From Sipunculus nudus (taxonomy: Eukaryota; Annelida; Sipuncula; Golfingiida; Sipunculidae): a DNA stretch of 64,000 bases. The DNA is taken from NCBI GenBank assembly GCA_026874595.1, contig CM049314.1, forward strand, positions 75,096,300 to 75,160,299, written 5' to 3'. Under the pieces are notes generated by a model, which was given only the letters and a program-made list of their open reading frames with translations, was not told the DNA's origin and did no database searches. Positions 43,180 to 53,299 of this stretch are shown here, one piece after another. Every line of letters begins with the position of its first letter. The first letter of the stretch is position 1. Made by a program: the position numbers and the translations under genes.

Positions 43180-45440
43180 GTATGTAAAAAAACAGTCATT
43201 TCTTACAGGTATGATATATGACCTGTCATGACTTACAGGTGTGATAGACGACCTGTCATGTCTTACAGGTATGATTTATGACCTGTCATGACTTACAGGT
43301 GTGATAGATGACCTGTCATGTCTTACAGGTATGATATATGACATGTCATGACTTACAGGTATGATAGACGACCTGTCATGTCTTACTGGTATGATAGACC
43401 AGTCATGTCTTACACAAAAGATAGATGACCAGTCATGTCTTATAGGTACAATAGACCAGTCATGTCTTACAGGTATGATAGATGACCAGTCATGTCTTAC
43501 AGGTATGATAGCTAGAAGACCAGTCATGTCTTACAGGTACGATAGACCAGTCATGTCTTTCAAGTACGATAGACCAGTCATGTCTTACAGGTACGATAGA
43601 CCAGTCATGTCTTACAGGTATGATAGATGACCAGTCATGTCTTACAGGTATGATAGCTAGAAGACCAGTCATGTCTTACAGGTACGACAGACCAGTCATG
43701 TCTTTCAGGTACGATAGACCAGTCATGTCTTACAGGTACGATAGACCAGTCATGTCTTTCAGGTACGATAGACCAGTCATGTCTTACCGGTACGATAGAC
43801 CAGTCATGTCTTACAGGTACGATAGACCAGTCATGTCTTACAGGTATGATAGATGACCAGTCATGTCTTACAGGTATGATAGCTAGAAGACCAGTAATGT
43901 CTTACAGGTACGATAGTCCAGTCATGTCTTTCAGGTACGATAGACCAGTCATGTCTTACAGGTACGATAGACCAGTCATGTCTTACAGGTATGATAGATG
44001 ACCAGTCATGTCTTACAGGTATGATAGCTAGAAGACCAGTCATGTCTTACAGGTACGATAGACCAGTCATGTCTTTCAGGTACGATAGACCAGTCATGTC
44101 TTACAGGTACGATAGACCAGTCATGTCTTACAGGTATGATAGATGACCAGTCATGTCTTACAGGTATGATAGCTAGAAGACCAGTCATGTCTTACAGGTA
44201 CGATAGACCAGTCATGTCTTTCAAGTACGATAGACCAGTCATGTCTTACAGGTACGATAGACCAGTCATGTCTTACAGGTATGATAGATGACCAGTCATG
44301 TCTTACAGGTATGATAGCTAGAAGACCAGTCATGTCTTTCAGGTACGATAGACCAGTCATGTCTTTCAGGTACGATAGACCAGTCATGTCTTACAGGTAC
44401 GATAGACCAGTCATGTCTTTCAGGTACGATAGACCAGTCATGTCTTACAGGTACGATAGACCAGTCATGTCTTACAGGTACGATAGACCAGTCATGTCTT
44501 ACAGGTATGATAGATGACCAGTCATGTCTTACAGGTATGATAGCTAGAAGACCAGTAATGTCTTACAGGTACGATAGTCCAGTCATGTCTTTCAGGTACG
44601 ATAGACCAGTCATGTCTTACAGGTACGATAGACCAGTCATGTCTTACAGGTATGATAGATGACCAGTCATGTCTTACAGGTATGATAGCTAGAAGACCAG
44701 TCATGTCTTACAGGTACGATAGACCAGTCATGTCTTTCAGGTACGATAGACCAGTCATGTCTTACAGGTACGATAGACCAGTCATGTCTTACAGGTATGA
44801 TTGATGACCAGTCATGTCTTACAGGTATGATAGCTAGAAGACCAGTCATGTCTTACAGGTACGATAGACCAGTCATGTCTTTCAGGTACGATAGACCAGT
44901 CATGTCTTACAGGTACAATAGACCAGTCATGTCTTTCAGGTACGATAGACCAGTCATGTCTTACAGGTACGATAGACCAGTCATGTCTTACAGGTACGAT
45001 AGACCAGTCATGTCTTACAGGTATGATAGATGACCAGTCATGTCTTACAGGTATGATAGCTAGAAGACCAGTAATGTCTTACAGGTACGATAGTCCAGTC
45101 ATGTCTTTCAGGTACGATAGACCAGTCATGTCTTACAGGTATGATAGACCAGTCATGTCTTACAGGTATGATAGATGACCAGTCATGTCTTACAGGTATG
45201 ATAGCTAGAAGACCAGTCATGTCTTACAGGTACGATAGACCAGTCATGTCTTTCAGGTACGATAGACCAGTCATGTCTTACAGGTACGACAGACCAGTCA
45301 TGTCTTTCAGGTATGATAGACCAGTCATGTCTTTCAGGTATGATAGACCAGTCATGTCTTACAGGTACGATAGACCAGTCATGTCCTACAGGTATGATAG
45401 ATGACCTGTCATGTCTTACAGGTATGATACACCAGTCATG
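43155..45440 (+). repeat. 27/30-bp minisatellite derived from an exon-donor junction
   Basis: The unit gaccagtcatgtcttacagg plus tacgata is 27 bp, with variants of 30 bp and 34 bp (gctagaa insertion). There are about 80 copies. The first unit is the 3' end of the candidate exon and its donor. Marker units (gatgaccagtca) place the higher-order steps at 43490, 43635, 43861, 44006, 44151, 44296, 44522, 44667, 44812, 45038, 45183 and 45409, so each step is 145 or 226 (145 plus three 27-bp units). Long ORFs such as RPVMSYRYD repeats are artefacts of the 27-base period. Confidence 0.97.
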
Positions 45441-45901
45441 TCATCCAAGAGATTAGCTCTCTCAATTTTGTTCTCTCGGTTGGCTGCTGGGACGATCCGG
45501 TGATCGGTCTTGCATTGCATTAATCATTTACAGAATTTTTCACAAAGGTTAGGCTTTGTAATGATGGATGGTACACTTTCATGAAATTTATGTGAACAAA
45601 CTCTAGAACAATCTGGATTTACTAATAGAATCACAATTAAGGTTCATTACTATATACACATACTGGCTATAGAGTTATTAGATGAGACAATATGTAGGCT
45701 TATATATCAATGGAGAGGTATTACAGGTCAATTAGTGTCCAGAAGTTACATACTCTTATAGGTCAACCAATTTTCACTGATGATTTATCATGAGATTTCC
45801 AAAACTTCACAAAAACAACTAATAACCCATCATCAATTGCTGATATGATGTTGATGTTTGATTATAATCTAGGAAATGACTCTAAACACTACTTTTTGCA
45901 G
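45441..45901. other. Intron end before the lectin exon
   Basis: Nothing recognised apart from the 3' splice site (actttttgcag). Confidence 0.6.
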
Positions 45902-46096
45902 ATGCTGTGTGTGGGGCAGGATGGAGTGGGAATGGAGGTTACTGCTACAAACTGTTCACCAGCCCTAAATCTTATGAAACAGCACAATCAATGTGCGAGG
46001 CCGAAAATGCCAATCTTTTGTCAGTGCACTCAACTGAGGAAAGAAACTTCATTAATACCAACATTACAGGCACCGCAGCAGATGATGTTTGGATAG
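45902..46096 (+). CDS. Host exon: C-type lectin domain, N-terminal half
   Basis: The exon enters in phase 1 after a strong acceptor and leaves in phase 1 at ggatag|gtgagc. It encodes about 65 residues: the first Cys pair (VCGAGW...GYCYK), the Cys of the long disulfide (AQSMCEAENANLLSVHS) and the beginning of the WIG core (DDVWIG). The pattern is a classical C-type lectin domain: CY, then C of the alpha-2 helix with NLLSVHS, then WIG. Potential N-glycosylation occurs in the NTNIT stretch. It must be joined to 47397-47585 to complete the fold. Confidence 0.9.
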   Translation: MLCVGQDGVGMEVTATNCSPALNLMKQHNQCARPKMPIFCQCTQLRKETSLIPTLQAPQQMMFG

Positions 46097-46839
46097 GTGA
46101 GCTCATAATTTAATATTTAAAGCTTTCAGGTTTATCCTGTCAGAGAGGCTGTGACAGCATTAATTACTATCAGATTATCAGATATTGTACATGGCTGTTT
46201 GTTGATAAGAGGAACCACATAATATTATATACTTTTATAATATTTTCATGCTATAATATAAAATATTACTATTATATAATGTTATAAAAAATAACAATAT
46301 ATTTATATACTAATATTTTCTGTATCATATAATGTATTGGTTGATTTGTTCCACTGTGCCCTCTAGATTTATTTTAATGGATCATGTCACAATTGAGGAT
46401 CTCCATGTGAATTCATATTTTCTATACTGAAAATCAAACACAAGTGATAGCAACACTGCCAATTTAGAGACTGTTGTAGCATTTTGCATGCATGTGTTTG
46501 GAATTTTTAATGCTGTTTCAATACCCCTACTTACTAGTTATTTGGTAATTTTGGCTGGAGAGTTGATAAAGTTAATAAGAAAAAAAAACTTTCAAATGCA
46601 AATCAGCAGACAGGCATTGATCTCTGGAATATTTAAGAATTACAATTCAAATATAACCCTGTATTTGCACTGAATTATAAGAACACAAAAAACCTAGAAC
46701 CTAGCATTAATGAAACATCAATTATTGTTTTAAACCACCAATAGGAATAACTTGTTATATGTGATTACTAGCTGTTCTGAAAATTGTTTGCAAGAAACAG
46801 GGTGACAAAGACTGTACAGTGATACAGGTTTGTGTTAAG
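46097..46839. other. Intron within the lectin domain, first part
   Basis: AT-rich with long tata-type runs near 46240-46330. No feature. Confidence 0.5.
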
Positions 46840-47345
46840 AGACCACCCATGGAACTGGCAAAAAATATGGTCTTAATTCACAGGTGGTCTTAACAGACAG
46901 GTGGTCTAAAAAGACAAGTGGTCCTATAAGACAGATGGTCTTTATAAACAGATGGTCTAAATAGACAGATGGTCTAAATAGACAGGTAGTCTTAATAGAC
47001 AGGAGGTCCTGTAAGACAGGCCGTCTGAAAAGACTGATAGTCTAAATAGACCGATGGTCTTATAAGACAGGTTTTAATTAATAGACAGGTGGTCTTGATA
47101 CACAGGTGGCCTTTTTAGACAGGTGGCCTTAATGGACAGGTGGTCTTATAAGACAAGTGACCTTAATAGATAGGTGGTCTTGATAGACAGGTGGTCTTGA
47201 TAGACAGGTGGCATTAATAGACAGGTGGTCTTAATAGACAGCTAGGTGGTCCTATAAGACAGGTGGAGTTAATTGACTAGTGGTTTTAATAGATTAGATG
47301 GTTTTTATATGATAGGTGGTCTTAATAGACAGGTGGTCTTTCAGA
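46840..47345. repeat. About 17-bp minisatellite in the lectin intron
   Basis: The unit agacaggtggtcttaat, with many small variants, is repeated roughly 25-30 times. It ends about 50 bases before the next exon. Confidence 0.9.
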
Positions 47346-47396
47346 CAGGCTCCACCGTATTTTGAACCCATTTCTGGTTTATTTTTTTCATTGTAG

Positions 47397-47585
47397 GTCT
47401 CAAAGATGCAGAGCAGGTGTATTTTCAGTGGTCTGATACCACAGACAATGATTACATCTACTACGATACCACCAAGATGTATGATACTGGAGAGTTTTGT
47501 GTGAAGATTAACAGACTGAACAGCTATAAATGGGAGGACACTCCATGCTCCAGCGAGCTGCCGTACATCTGTAAGCAGAGCTCAG
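47397..47585 (+). CDS. Host exon: C-type lectin domain, C-terminal half
   Basis: The exon starts in phase 1 (ttcattgtag|gtctc) and completes the codon Gly-Leu of WIGL. It continues with FQWSDTTDND, then GEFCVKI, then KWEDTPCSSELPYICKQ. The last four elements (Cys, WEDTPC, PYIC) are the conserved C-terminal disulfide and strand pattern of C-type lectin domains. No EPN or QPD sugar-specificity motif is present, and the WND motif appears as WED, so calcium-dependent sugar binding cannot be assumed. It ends in phase 1 at ctcag|gtagga. Confidence 0.9.
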
Positions 47586-47778
47586 GTAGGAATATATTCT
47601 TCCCACCTCACTAGCACCCCCTGCTGGCAATGAAAGATACCGAAGGTTTGGGTTCTTTAGAAAGATTATAATTTATTATATTTCAAATGTGCAAAAATTC
47701 TACCTTGAACAGTCAGATTCCTGTTGAAGCCCTTGACTTGTAATCTAAAAGTGCGAAAATTCTACCTTATCATATTTA
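47586..47778. other. Intron start, short direct repeat
   Basis: A segment around gcaaaaattctacctt is repeated about 64 bases later (47691 and 47755). The Ngaro-like element begins directly after the second copy. Confidence 0.6.
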
Positions 47779-47961
47779 TGTCGGCTGGGCACTAGTTCTG
47801 CTGGATAGCTAATATTACGCATGTGAAAGAAATAACAAACCGGGCTTGGGAAAAATTAGCCGATTTATTACGACAATAAAATATTCACACAAAGAAATTC
47901 CATTGACAATTTAAACCATACCACTAAACCCTACAATTCACTGAAGGTTGGGGAAACAATC
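47779..47961 (-). repeat. Split direct repeat B, copy 2
   Basis: It starts TGTCGGCTGGGCAC on the plus strand and matches 48956-49138 with two visible differences. The flank before it is atttta. Confidence 0.95.
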
Positions 47962-48739
47962 TCGCTATGCAGTGCACCCCCTGGTGCATATTTAAGTATG
48001 GACAGAATTATAAGTTAAACAAAGAGCATTAACCAATAACAGTAACTACTGTGCACCTAGAAATAACAAATAATTGTATCATAACTAAACATTGAAACAT
48101 TTCACTACTGACAGAGAGCTTTTCAACTGAAATGACAATGCACCCCCTGAAGCATTTTTTAATCATTTCACAAATGACATAAAACTGCAACCACAAACAC
48201 AGTGCTTCCCCTGAAGCATTAGATCATTACTAGATTGAAACATTACACTAGTCATAGCTAAATGGTTGAATGCTAATGCCTCCCATAAAGTATGAGTATC
48301 CTAACTAAAATTCAAAACCATTTAACTACCAAAATGCAACTATAATACTGAAATGACAATGTATCCATTGAAGCATTAGTTTCTAAAATGAAATTGAAAA
48401 TGATAACAAAACATAAACAGGTCTTATATAATGTTGCCTAACATGATCACAAACAGATTGATTTGCTCAAGGTAGAATAGTCATAACTATACATACAATG
48501 AAATGAACATACAGCAATAACGTTCAATGTGTATTTAAGCTTGTTACATATAAAACACCTGTGAAGCTATAAGCTATTAAAATTAAAGTCATGACCAGAA
48601 CATAGAAATAATAAAGCATGCAATATATGCAAGTACATAGGAAAATCATAGCATTGAAACCAAGTAAAGCACCCCATGGCGCAGTGCAAAACACTGACAT
48701 CTAAGCAAGATTCTGGCATGGTGAAGGGGAGGTGGTGGG
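47962..48739 (-). other. Spacer between A and B repeats of element 1
   Basis: No ORF. The plus strand has several variants of gcaccccctgaagcatt about every 70-120 bp (near 47970, 48143, 48210 and 48365), a loose internal repeat. Confidence 0.6.
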
Positions 48740-48955
48740 AAAAAATTTTGGTTGAAACTAAACAGACATGGTGATCCTTGCGGCTAATGGCTAACTAGCG
48801 TGACCTGCGCATCAGGGCTATATATACTGAATGTATTCATGCGCCGACCCTGCTTAGGCCCCCTGCACGGTAAAACTTAAACCCAAACAATAAGAAATAT
48901 AACTGGTAAAAAGAGCCCACCACATAAATCCACTTACTTTGTAACTGTTATTTTA
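48740..48955 (-). repeat. Split direct repeat A, copy 2
   Basis: It matches 54185-54400 over all 216 bases with about two differences. It directly abuts repeat B at 48956. Confidence 0.95.
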
Positions 48956-49138
48956 TGTCGGCTGGGCACTAGTTCTGCTGGATAGCTAATATTACGCATG
49001 TGAAAGAAATAACGAACCGGGCTTGGGAAAAATTGGCCGATTTATTACGACAATAAAATATTCACACAAAGAAATTCCATTGACAATTTAAACCATACCA
49101 CTAAACCCTACAATTCACTGAAGGTTGGGGAAACAATC
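48956..49138 (-). repeat. Split direct repeat B, copy 1
   Basis: It matches 47779-47961. It lies 45 bases beyond the pol stop at 49184. Confidence 0.95.
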
Positions 49139-49183
49139 CTGCCATTACAGCACGTGGGTGCTGAACCCCAACCAGAGGGGAAC

Positions 49184-51508
49184 CTATACCGTCAATGAGG
49201 GAATTTTGAGGTATCTTTTGAACGCGTCTGAGTTCCATCTACCCATACGAGCTATCTGGGCCTCACTGTATCCATTTGATGCAGCTGCCGTTGCTGCTCC
49301 TATTCCTATAAATGAATGGGGCTTATACACACGTGTGTCCAGCCCACAACACCTCAAACATTTCTGGAATATGTCAGAAAAATAGCTTGACGTCACCGGA
49401 CATTTGTCCTGAAATACGAATAAATTTCCTGGGCCAGTCGGCCGAATGGCAATTAACTTGCGCAGAGATTTAACTGGGCAAGGTTTATTTTTAGGGTTCC
49501 TAGAAATTTCCAATTTGAATGGTGCATTTAATTTGGAATGTTTAAAAGTTAAAAAAGTGACCACTAGCTTAGAAATTTTTCCACATTCATCCAACGTGAA
49601 TTCAATATTTGACAACTGAAGCACGTGCTGTTTGGAACCTGAGCGTGTGACTGCCATCTCACCAATCCTAAGGAAGGCATGGAATCCTAATAGGAACATA
49701 GCCTGAATCATTGTAGACTTGTAGTGCCCTAAGCCCAAAGTTCTAAGCATTTGTACCAGCCTAGAAAGGATCTCCAGTGTAATCGGAAGCCGAAGTGAAG
49801 AAACGCTTTTGTCTAAATTCTTTGTCCCTATAAGAATCTTTTTGATCAAGAATGAGGAAGAGGGATCTGGGTGGCCCTGAATTTTGTGCTGATAAGCTAA
49901 AGCTGAAACATGAGTACTGATAGTTCTAGCGGAATAGCCTGCAGTATGCAAATATCCTATGTAACTGGCCAATATTGGTACCGTTGTTGGGATTGGACCG
50001 CTGTTTGTTGATGGATAATGACCTGTTAAAAATGACTTGAAATTATTCAACACCTGGGTATACAGAGTACGTGTTGCTGGTGCAAGGGCAGCCGTCAGAA
50101 GAGAATTTACTACTGGACCCATGGCTGGATGGACCCTGGTAGACGAACCGGCTGGTTCTGGAGCCAAGGAGCCAACTGTTTGGCTCCGGGAAACCTGAAA
50201 GCGGGATAACAAATCAGCCAGAACATTACGTTTACCAGGAATATGTTTTGCTCTAAGCATAATGTTATGTCTCACACAACACACAACCAAAGATCTCATG
50301 AGTCTCATAACAGTTGCATCCTTGGAAGTCATTCTATTGATTATGTCCACCACCGCCTTGTTATCACAAAATAACAAAACACATTTGTTACTGAGATTTG
50401 TAGCCCACAACTGAATAGCGGCTGTAACTGGAAACAGCTCAAGTACAGTTATATGGTAAGATTGCCAAACAACCGGCCATGTACCATTGAACCATTGGTT
50501 GCCAAATATGGCAGCATACCCGTGTAACGATGCAGCGTCCGTGGAAAGCTGTAGTTTGTCTGACGATAGCCATATTTTCTCAGTTAACAGCGATATGCCA
50601 TTGAAATATTCAATGAATATGCCCCACGCGTCCAAATCCTTCCTAGCCTCAGCTGTTATACTTATGTGGTGATGTGGTTTGCGAACGCCTCGCGTCATGT
50701 CCGTAAGTCTGCGTAGGAAGGGCCGCCCAGGCTGCACAACAGTACAGGCGAAATTTAAGAGACCAATTGGAGATTGCAGCTGGCGTAAGGTAACTTTACT
50801 GGATGAACGCAACTTAAAAAGCCATTCTCTTATCTTTTGCAATTTCTCTTCTGGTAATCTCATTTGCATCCTAATGGTGTCTATTTCAATTCCACACACT
50901 GTCATTAATGTGGAGGCTTTACAGCTTTTACTTTCTTTAATTGGTACTTTTAACTGCTTAGCCAGGGAAAGGAAGGTTGACAGATGACCGTTACATGTTT
51001 CTGAACTGGATGGCCCAACAAAAACAAAATCGTCCAAAATGTGCCAGACATCAACAACATTTATTTTGTTGAGGATCCAAATTAGCGCCCTACTGAAACG
51101 TTCAAACAGTTGGCAAGAGATAGCGCAGCCCATAGGCAAGCACCTATCATAATAGAATAACCCTTTGAAAGCAAAGCCAAGAAGATTATAGTCTTCGGGG
51201 TTGATTGGTATCAGTCTGAAAGCGGTCTCAATGTCAGTCTTTGCAATTAGGGCCCCTGCCCCATGGGATATTATCAAATTTAAAAAGTTGTCAAAGGGTT
51301 CATACTTGACCGAACAGAATTCTCGGGGAATATGATCATTTATTGAGCCTTCCGGAGGAAAAGATAAGTCATGTATTAGCCTGAACTCTCCGGGTTCTTT
51401 CTTTGGTACTAAGCCCAGGGGGGAAATTTTCATATTTGGGAACGGTGGTTTAGTAAATGGGCCTGCTACTCTGCCTTTAGACAGTTCTTTTGATAGTGAT
51501 TTTTCCAT
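49184..51508 (-). CDS. Reverse transcriptase - RNase H - tyrosine recombinase polyprotein
   Basis: The 774-residue frame starts just before the RT (GRVAGPFTKPPFPN, SPLGLVPKK). RT: motif A IAKTDIETAF; motif B LPMGCAISC; motif C HILDDFVFVG, an LDD in place of YxDD as is common in DIRS/Ngaro. RNase H spans about 320-450 (LQLSTDAASLHGYAA, FCDNKAVVDII, HIPGKRNVLADLLSRF). The recombinase takes about 490-774: Arg in AFLRIGEM, then HSFIGIGAA, then MGRWNSDAFKRYL with the Tyr nucleophile. In the family the third motif is HxxR (HSFR). Here Arg is lost through an apparent 3-base insertion, so the recombinase is probably inactive. Role: reverse transcription and integration of a circular DNA. Confidence 0.93.
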   Translation of the reverse strand: MEKSLSKELSKGRVAGPFTKPPFPNMKISPLGLVPKKEPGEFRLIHDLSFPPEGSINDHIPREFCSVKYEPFDNFLNLIISHGAGALIAKTDIETAFRLIPINPEDYNLLGFAFKGLFYYDRCLPMGCAISCQLFERFSRALIWILNKINVVDVWHILDDFVFVGPSSSETCNGHLSTFLSLAKQLKVPIKESKSCKASTLMTVCGIEIDTIRMQMRLPEEKLQKIREWLFKLRSSSKVTLRQLQSPIGLLNFACTVVQPGRPFLRRLTDMTRGVRKPHHHISITAEARKDLDAWGIFIEYFNGISLLTEKIWLSSDKLQLSTDAASLHGYAAIFGNQWFNGTWPVVWQSYHITVLELFPVTAAIQLWATNLSNKCVLLFCDNKAVVDIINRMTSKDATVMRLMRSLVVCCVRHNIMLRAKHIPGKRNVLADLLSRFQVSRSQTVGSLAPEPAGSSTRVHPAMGPVVNSLLTAALAPATRTLYTQVLNNFKSFLTGHYPSTNSGPIPTTVPILASYIGYLHTAGYSARTISTHVSALAYQHKIQGHPDPSSSFLIKKILIGTKNLDKSVSSLRLPITLEILSRLVQMLRTLGLGHYKSTMIQAMFLLGFHAFLRIGEMAVTRSGSKQHVLQLSNIEFTLDECGKISKLVVTFLTFKHSKLNAPFKLEISRNPKNKPCPVKSLRKLIAIRPTGPGNLFVFQDKCPVTSSYFSDIFQKCLRCCGLDTRVYKPHSFIGIGAATAAASNGYSEAQIARMGRWNSDAFKRYLKIPSLTV

Positions 51509-51513
51509 GATGC

Positions 51514-51879
51514 CTATATATTTGACTTAACTGAAAGATGGTTGTCTTGGTAACTAAATTCTCTAACACCAACATACGGAATTTTGAAACCCTTGGTGAA
51601 ACCAGGTAACAGAAAGTCTGTCTCGACCCTGTCGTAGCCTGTCAGGTGAGTCTGCAATGACTTAACATCAATTGGGGTTGGAAGTTTGTTTTGCTTTGTT
51701 GCTGCACTTGTTGGTTGGATGGTTCTTGCTGCAACCTGCACACTTGTGGGCGAACTGACAGTCATCTTTTCGGCAATGTCCGTTGTTGGCCAGTGCGAAC
51801 CAGCACTGACCAGCTGGCCGAAAGGGTTGTGAGCGTTTTTTGAACTTGCCCGATTTCTCACTGGTGAAACGAGTTTCAA
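51514..51879 (-). CDS. Gag-pol junction frame
   Basis: The last two thirds carry a conserved N-terminal part of the pol protein (NKLPTPIDVKSLQ, then FLLPGFTKGFKIPYVG), which precedes the RT in DIRS/Ngaro elements. This frame is +1 relative to gag, and its conserved part begins around 51684, just before the gag stop at 51668. That placement would suit a programmed +1 shift. It then ends at a stop after KSNI, and the main pol frame restarts in a third register, so at least one indel lies near 51510. The upstream third overlaps gag and is not coding in this frame. Confidence 0.6.
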   Translation of the reverse strand: MKLVSPVRNRASSKNAHNPFGQLVSAGSHWPTTDIAEKMTVSSPTSVQVAARTIQPTSAATKQNKLPTPIDVKSLQTHLTGYDRVETDFLLPGFTKGFKIPYVGVREFSYQDNHLSVKSNI

Positions 51880-52690
51880 CGCGGAAGGACTTCAAGTAAA
51901 GTTCAGTGTGTAGGTCACCCCATGGGACCTGAGCCTGTCCTTGATAGGTCTTTCGAAAGTTTTCGTCATATGATAGCCAGTCCATCCCTCTTGCAGCCAT
52001 GGAGTTAACATTATGTGCATATTTGAATAAAGATGGTGCGCATAATGGGTGAGACTGCGTATACACAGCAGCGTAGGTGTAGAATGCATTATTCCACTCA
52101 TCTTTAGAGAGCTTTCTACCTGTGGTGGATGACCTGGCCAGTGACACATTACCATTAGTCATTCTGAGTGTGAATTCGTCCTTTGATGCAGTCTTGAGCA
52201 GAGATGCAAAGGGGACATACTTGTTGGCCACAATACGCCTTTTCATTTTTTCATCTAAAGTGTGTCCGAGTGGGGTTGTCAGTAATGCAAAGTTTGCTGA
52301 GGAGTCGTCGTCACTATCGTCATCCTCAGAGTCAGATTTTACTGGCATAGGGTTGTTACCTGTTGAGGCCTGTGCTGAAGATACAGGGCTCGATGCAGAC
52401 TGTGAACTGTTCTGGGCTATTAGCCCACGCACATTTTCCATCACAGTCTGTGTGATCCGTGCTGCCATATCAGCTTCTGAATCAGCGCTAGAGCGAGACC
52501 ATTCAGCAGTTGTTGTTGACAAGGACCGCATGCGGCCCCTCCGCCTCGGCTGATCCTGATTGGGGACTGTGGCATCACTAGACTGTCCTGATAGGCCAGG
52601 GTGCTTGTCCTTGTTGGCTTTCCTGGTCTTTGGCATCTGAAAAATAATAGAGCCAGCAGTATCCAATGTCGTGTAATACAAGCTATTCAC
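51668..52690 (-). CDS. Ngaro-like Gag protein with Cys-rich zinc-binding tail
   Basis: The 340-residue frame has a low-complexity Ser/Asp-rich N-terminal half (DSEDDDSDDDS), then a conserved region with WNNAFYTYAAVYTQSHP and a zinc-finger-like end: QCWFALANNGHCRKDDCQFA then HKCAGCSKNHPTNKC. The Cys/His spacing resembles CCCH plus CxxC/H knuckles seen in DIRS and Ngaro Gag proteins. Role: RNA binding and packaging. The likely start is MPKTRKANKDKHPG (20 residues in), because the preceding 20 residues have no Gag-like features. Confidence 0.85.
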   Translation of the reverse strand: MNSLYYTTLDTAGSIIFQMPKTRKANKDKHPGLSGQSSDATVPNQDQPRRRGRMRSLSTTTAEWSRSSADSEADMAARITQTVMENVRGLIAQNSSQSASSPVSSAQASTGNNPMPVKSDSEDDDSDDDSSANFALLTTPLGHTLDEKMKRRIVANKYVPFASLLKTASKDEFTLRMTNGNVSLARSSTTGRKLSKDEWNNAFYTYAAVYTQSHPLCAPSLFKYAHNVNSMAARGMDWLSYDENFRKTYQGQAQVPWGDLHTELYLKSFRVETRFTSEKSGKFKKRSQPFRPAGQCWFALANNGHCRKDDCQFAHKCAGCSKNHPTNKCSNKAKQTSNPN

Positions 52691-53299
52691 AAAATAAACT
52701 TATACAGCATCGTTTTTGCCAGGTCACCAAGTTATGTTATCCAGACATAACATGGAATCATACCACATACCTTTAACCAAACTGCATTAGTACATAATTG
52801 AAGAAAGGGGCAGTTTAAACTTTAACCGAAAAAACACCGGTAACTGAAGACCGACACCGGTACCTGTTTAATATAATAAACTACTGACACTCTCAGCATT
52901 GGACCTGCCACTATAGTGACCAACACCCGCCATTACAATGACAAAGTTACCAGCCACATTTAAATGTGACATACACCTGCCCTTACTTAAAGACAAAAAT
53001 GTTAACAGCCACATTTCGATGTGACATATGGTGAAATCTTTTCATTATGTGTATATGTGCCATCATTCCAACAAACGTGCACCAGCCACAACAGTTTGTG
53101 ACAATATCGAATCATTGCCCCTGTATGATAAAAAACAATTGGAATGACAAGGCCCCAGTAAAATTCACAACCTGCCACTTAGTGACTGTCACAGCACAGT
53201 GCAACCAACACCAGCGTGGCAAATGGCTGTACATGACCACAAAGTCCTAAAATCTACTGTTAACCTTAACGCCGGTTTAGACTGAGGGTATTATATGGT
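52691..53299 (-). other. Gap between the SGNH ORF and gag in element 1
   Basis: The plus strand has several copies of ccacatttaaatgtgacata-type text (near 52955, 53010 and 53070), a loose 55-60 bp repeat. No ORF is supported. Confidence 0.55.

Noticed and set aside
43361..45404. Long ORFs of RPVMSYRYD or IDDQSCLTGM repeats on both strands
   Set aside because: They follow from a 27-base period in an intronic array, and stops recur at the 34-base variant units. No start context or domain.
43155..45440. CRISPR-like array
   Set aside because: Units are contiguous with no unique spacers, and the context is an animal intron.
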